Shown in pieces: positions 62,416 to 64,000 of a DNA stretch of 64,000 nucleotides; the first letter of the stretch is position 1; each line of letters begins with the position of its first letter. Both the position numbers and the translations under genes were made by a program. The stretch comes from Xanthomonas hydrangeae (GTDB lineage: Bacteria; Pseudomonadota; Gammaproteobacteria; Xanthomonadales; Xanthomonadaceae). The notes beneath the pieces were generated by a model. The model did not search any database. It saw only the letters and a list, made by a program, of their open reading frames with translations, and was not told where the DNA came from. The stretch spans positions 1,612,001-1,676,000 of the forward strand of contig LR990730.1 of assembly GCA_905142475.1 (NCBI GenBank). The letters are read 5' to 3'.

Positions 62416-64000
62416 TTATTCCTTCGGCGTGATCCACACCTGCTGCTGCAGCCCGCGCACGCTGGGCTTGGCGGTGCTGTCCAGATCGAACACCACCACG
62501 GCATTGTCGCCCTTGCGCTGGAACGGCGCCGGGAAATACAGCGCACGTTGCGGGCCGATGGCCCAGTGGCGGCCGAGGTTGACGCCGTTGGCCCAGGTCA
62601 CGCCCTTGCCGAAGGCGCGCATGTCCAGGTAGGTGTCGGTGGGGGTGCCGATGCGTAGGGTGCCGCGATGGAAGGCAGGGCCATCGACGTGATTGCGGGT
62701 CCAGCCGCGCAGGCTGTCGGGCGAGCGCATCGGCAGCGGGAACGCCTGCCAGCCGGTGAGCTGCCGGTTGTCCAGCAGCACCGGGTCGACCAGACCGGCG
62801 CGGCCGTCGGCCATGCGCGGGCCGTAGTTGATGCGGCCGCTATTTTCCACCAGCACATCGAGCGTGTGTTCGCCGGCCGGAATCTCCACGTTGGTGGAGA
62901 CCTGCTGCAGGCGACGTTCGACGCTGCCGACCGGCTTCTTGTCCAGATACACCCGCGCCACATCGCGCACTTCGCCCAGATACAGCGCGCCCTTGCGCGG
63001 GCCGGTGACGGTGGTGCGATAGAGGATGTAGCCGTAGTCCTGGCCGAAGTGTTCCATCGGCTGCGGGGTGTCGATGGCGATCGGTGCGGGCAGGTTGTCC
63101 CATAGCGAGGCGGATTCGCGCAGTTGTGTGTCCGGCAGGGCGGCGATGGCGATAGGTGCCGGCAACGCGGGTGGCTGCACGCCGGTGACGCCGGCGATGG
63201 CATCGCGCATCAACGCGAACTTGGGCGTGGGGCGACCGGCCTCGTCGAGGATGGCGTCGTAGTCGTAGCTGGTGGTCTGCGGTGCGTAATGGTCGCTGGG
63301 ATTGCCCTGGAAATTGGCACCATTCATGAAGCCGAAACTGGTGCCGCCGATGAACATGTAGAGATTGGCCGAGTGGCCCTGGCGCAGGATCCACTCCAGT
63401 TCTTCGGTCTGTTGCTTGGCATCGGTGCTGGCGTGCGGCTTGCCCCAGTGATCGAACCAGCCTGCCCAGTATTCGCCGACCATGCGCGGTTGGTCGGGGC
63501 GGAACTTGATCAGTTTTTCGAACGCGCTCTTGGCTTCGCCCGGCGCGAAATTCACCACCGCCAAGGTGTCCGGCAGGGTGCCGTTGGCGAGCATATCGGC
63601 GCCGTCGGAGGTGAACAGCAAGGCGTCGTCGAAGCCGGCCTTGACGTACATGGCGCGGTTGTCGGCCATGTAGGCGTGGTCGTCGTCGTAGGAGCCGTAT
63701 TCGTTCTCGACCTGCACGGCGATGATCGGACCACCGTTGTGGTTGAGCAGCGGATGCACCTGCTTGGCGACGGCATCCAGATACGCCTGGCTGGCGGCAA
63801 GAAAGCGCGGGTCGCGGCTGCGCACGCGGATGTTGTCCTTGCCGAACAACCAGGCCGGGTAGCCGCCGGCTTCCCACTCGGCGCAGGTGTAGGGGCCCGG
63901 GCGCAGGATCACGTTGAGGCCTTGCGCGGCGGCTTCGCGTACGAACGCGGCCACATCGTTGTTGCCGGTGAAGTCGAACCGGCCTTGCTGCGGTTCGACC
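62416..64000 (-). CDS. GH35 beta-galactosidase (N-terminus beyond the window)
   Basis: Family 35 beta-galactosidase that releases terminal galactose from plant polysaccharides or N-glycans. The 5' end lies outside the right edge; at least 528 residues are inside. The proton donor Glu is in VQVENEYGSYDDD and the nucleophile in MVGEYWAGWFDHWG. ILRPGPYTCAEWEAGGYPAW and MFIGGTSFGFMNGA are family landmarks, and the C-terminal jelly-roll part (WANGVNLGRHWAIGPQRALY) is complete. Plausibly exported and TonB-system linked, as in Xanthomonas CUT loci. Confidence 0.93.
   Translation of the reverse strand, partial: VEPQQGRFDFTGNNDVAAFVREAAAQGLNVILRPGPYTCAEWEAGGYPAWLFGKDNIRVRSRDPRFLAASQAYLDAVAKQVHPLLNHNGGPIIAVQVENEYGSYDDDHAYMADNRAMYVKAGFDDALLFTSDGADMLANGTLPDTLAVVNFAPGEAKSAFEKLIKFRPDQPRMVGEYWAGWFDHWGKPHASTDAKQQTEELEWILRQGHSANLYMFIGGTSFGFMNGANFQGNPSDHYAPQTTSYDYDAILDEAGRPTPKFALMRDAIAGVTGVQPPALPAPIAIAALPDTQLRESASLWDNLPAPIAIDTPQPMEHFGQDYGYILYRTTVTGPRKGALYLGEVRDVARVYLDKKPVGSVERRLQQVSTNVEIPAGEHTLDVLVENSGRINYGPRMADGRAGLVDPVLLDNRQLTGWQAFPLPMRSPDSLRGWTRNHVDGPAFHRGTLRIGTPTDTYLDMRAFGKGVTWANGVNLGRHWAIGPQRALYFPAPFQRKGDNAVVVFDLDSTAKPSVRGLQQQVWITPKE

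Overview
The window is chromosomal DNA of a plant-pathogenic Xanthomonas. The evidence is high GC, the family make-up, the pil-chp chemosensory cluster and three type III effector loci, one of them the SUMO protease XopD. The adjacency of xopD to a GH35 beta-galactosidase gene fits my memory of X. campestris pv. campestris better than of other species; the species call is an inference.

Layout. 1-5 kb: a frameshifted glucokinase gene running off the left edge, a small secreted protein, and a complete pqqABCDE operon on the minus strand; pqqA encodes a 26-residue peptide. 5-17.5 kb: housekeeping genes, namely relA, a membrane-anchored TPR protein, a two-domain glycosyltransferase, penicillin-binding protein 1B, a TPR lipoprotein, a DinG/YoaA-type helicase and tsaB. 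18-33 kb: a TonB-like gene and gshB, then on the opposite strand the type IV pilus chemosensory operon pilG-pilH-pilI-pilJ-chpA-chpB-chpC and a GNAT acetyltransferase. 33-37.6 kb: a translationally coupled operon of a von Willebrand lipoprotein, an ECF sigma factor and a putative anti-sigma protein. 38-42.6 kb: glycosylasparaginase and cutC, a sialidase-like protein, the wreck of an alpha-L-fucosidase gene, and an orphan R-body (RebB) gene.

43-51.8 kb is a defence island: a type I restriction-modification operon (extra half-size S protein, hsdM, a DinD-like gene, a decayed rhuM fragment, hsdS, hsdR, a metallopeptidase). 52-62.3 kb is an accessory virulence islet: a decayed IS5-type transposase, a kinase effector (XopAU-like), an unrecognised 856-residue protein under a perfect PIP box (HrpX-type promoter), an intact IS3-family element, and xopD. 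xopD has a near-consensus PIP box and a leader reading frame that joins the main frame only if a six-cytosine run is changed by one base. The window ends inside a GH35 beta-galactosidase gene.

Functional themes: PQQ cofactor supply for periplasmic dehydrogenases, surface motility control, glycan degradation (beta-galactosidase, glycosylasparaginase, sialidase, lost fucosidase), defence against foreign DNA, and secreted effectors. Two inverted copies of a 324-bp double-palindrome repeat flank about 22 kb (17.6 and 40 kb). The most promising undescribed items are the PIP-controlled 856-residue protein, the split xopD frame, and the DinD/RhuM/half-HsdS content of the restriction operon.
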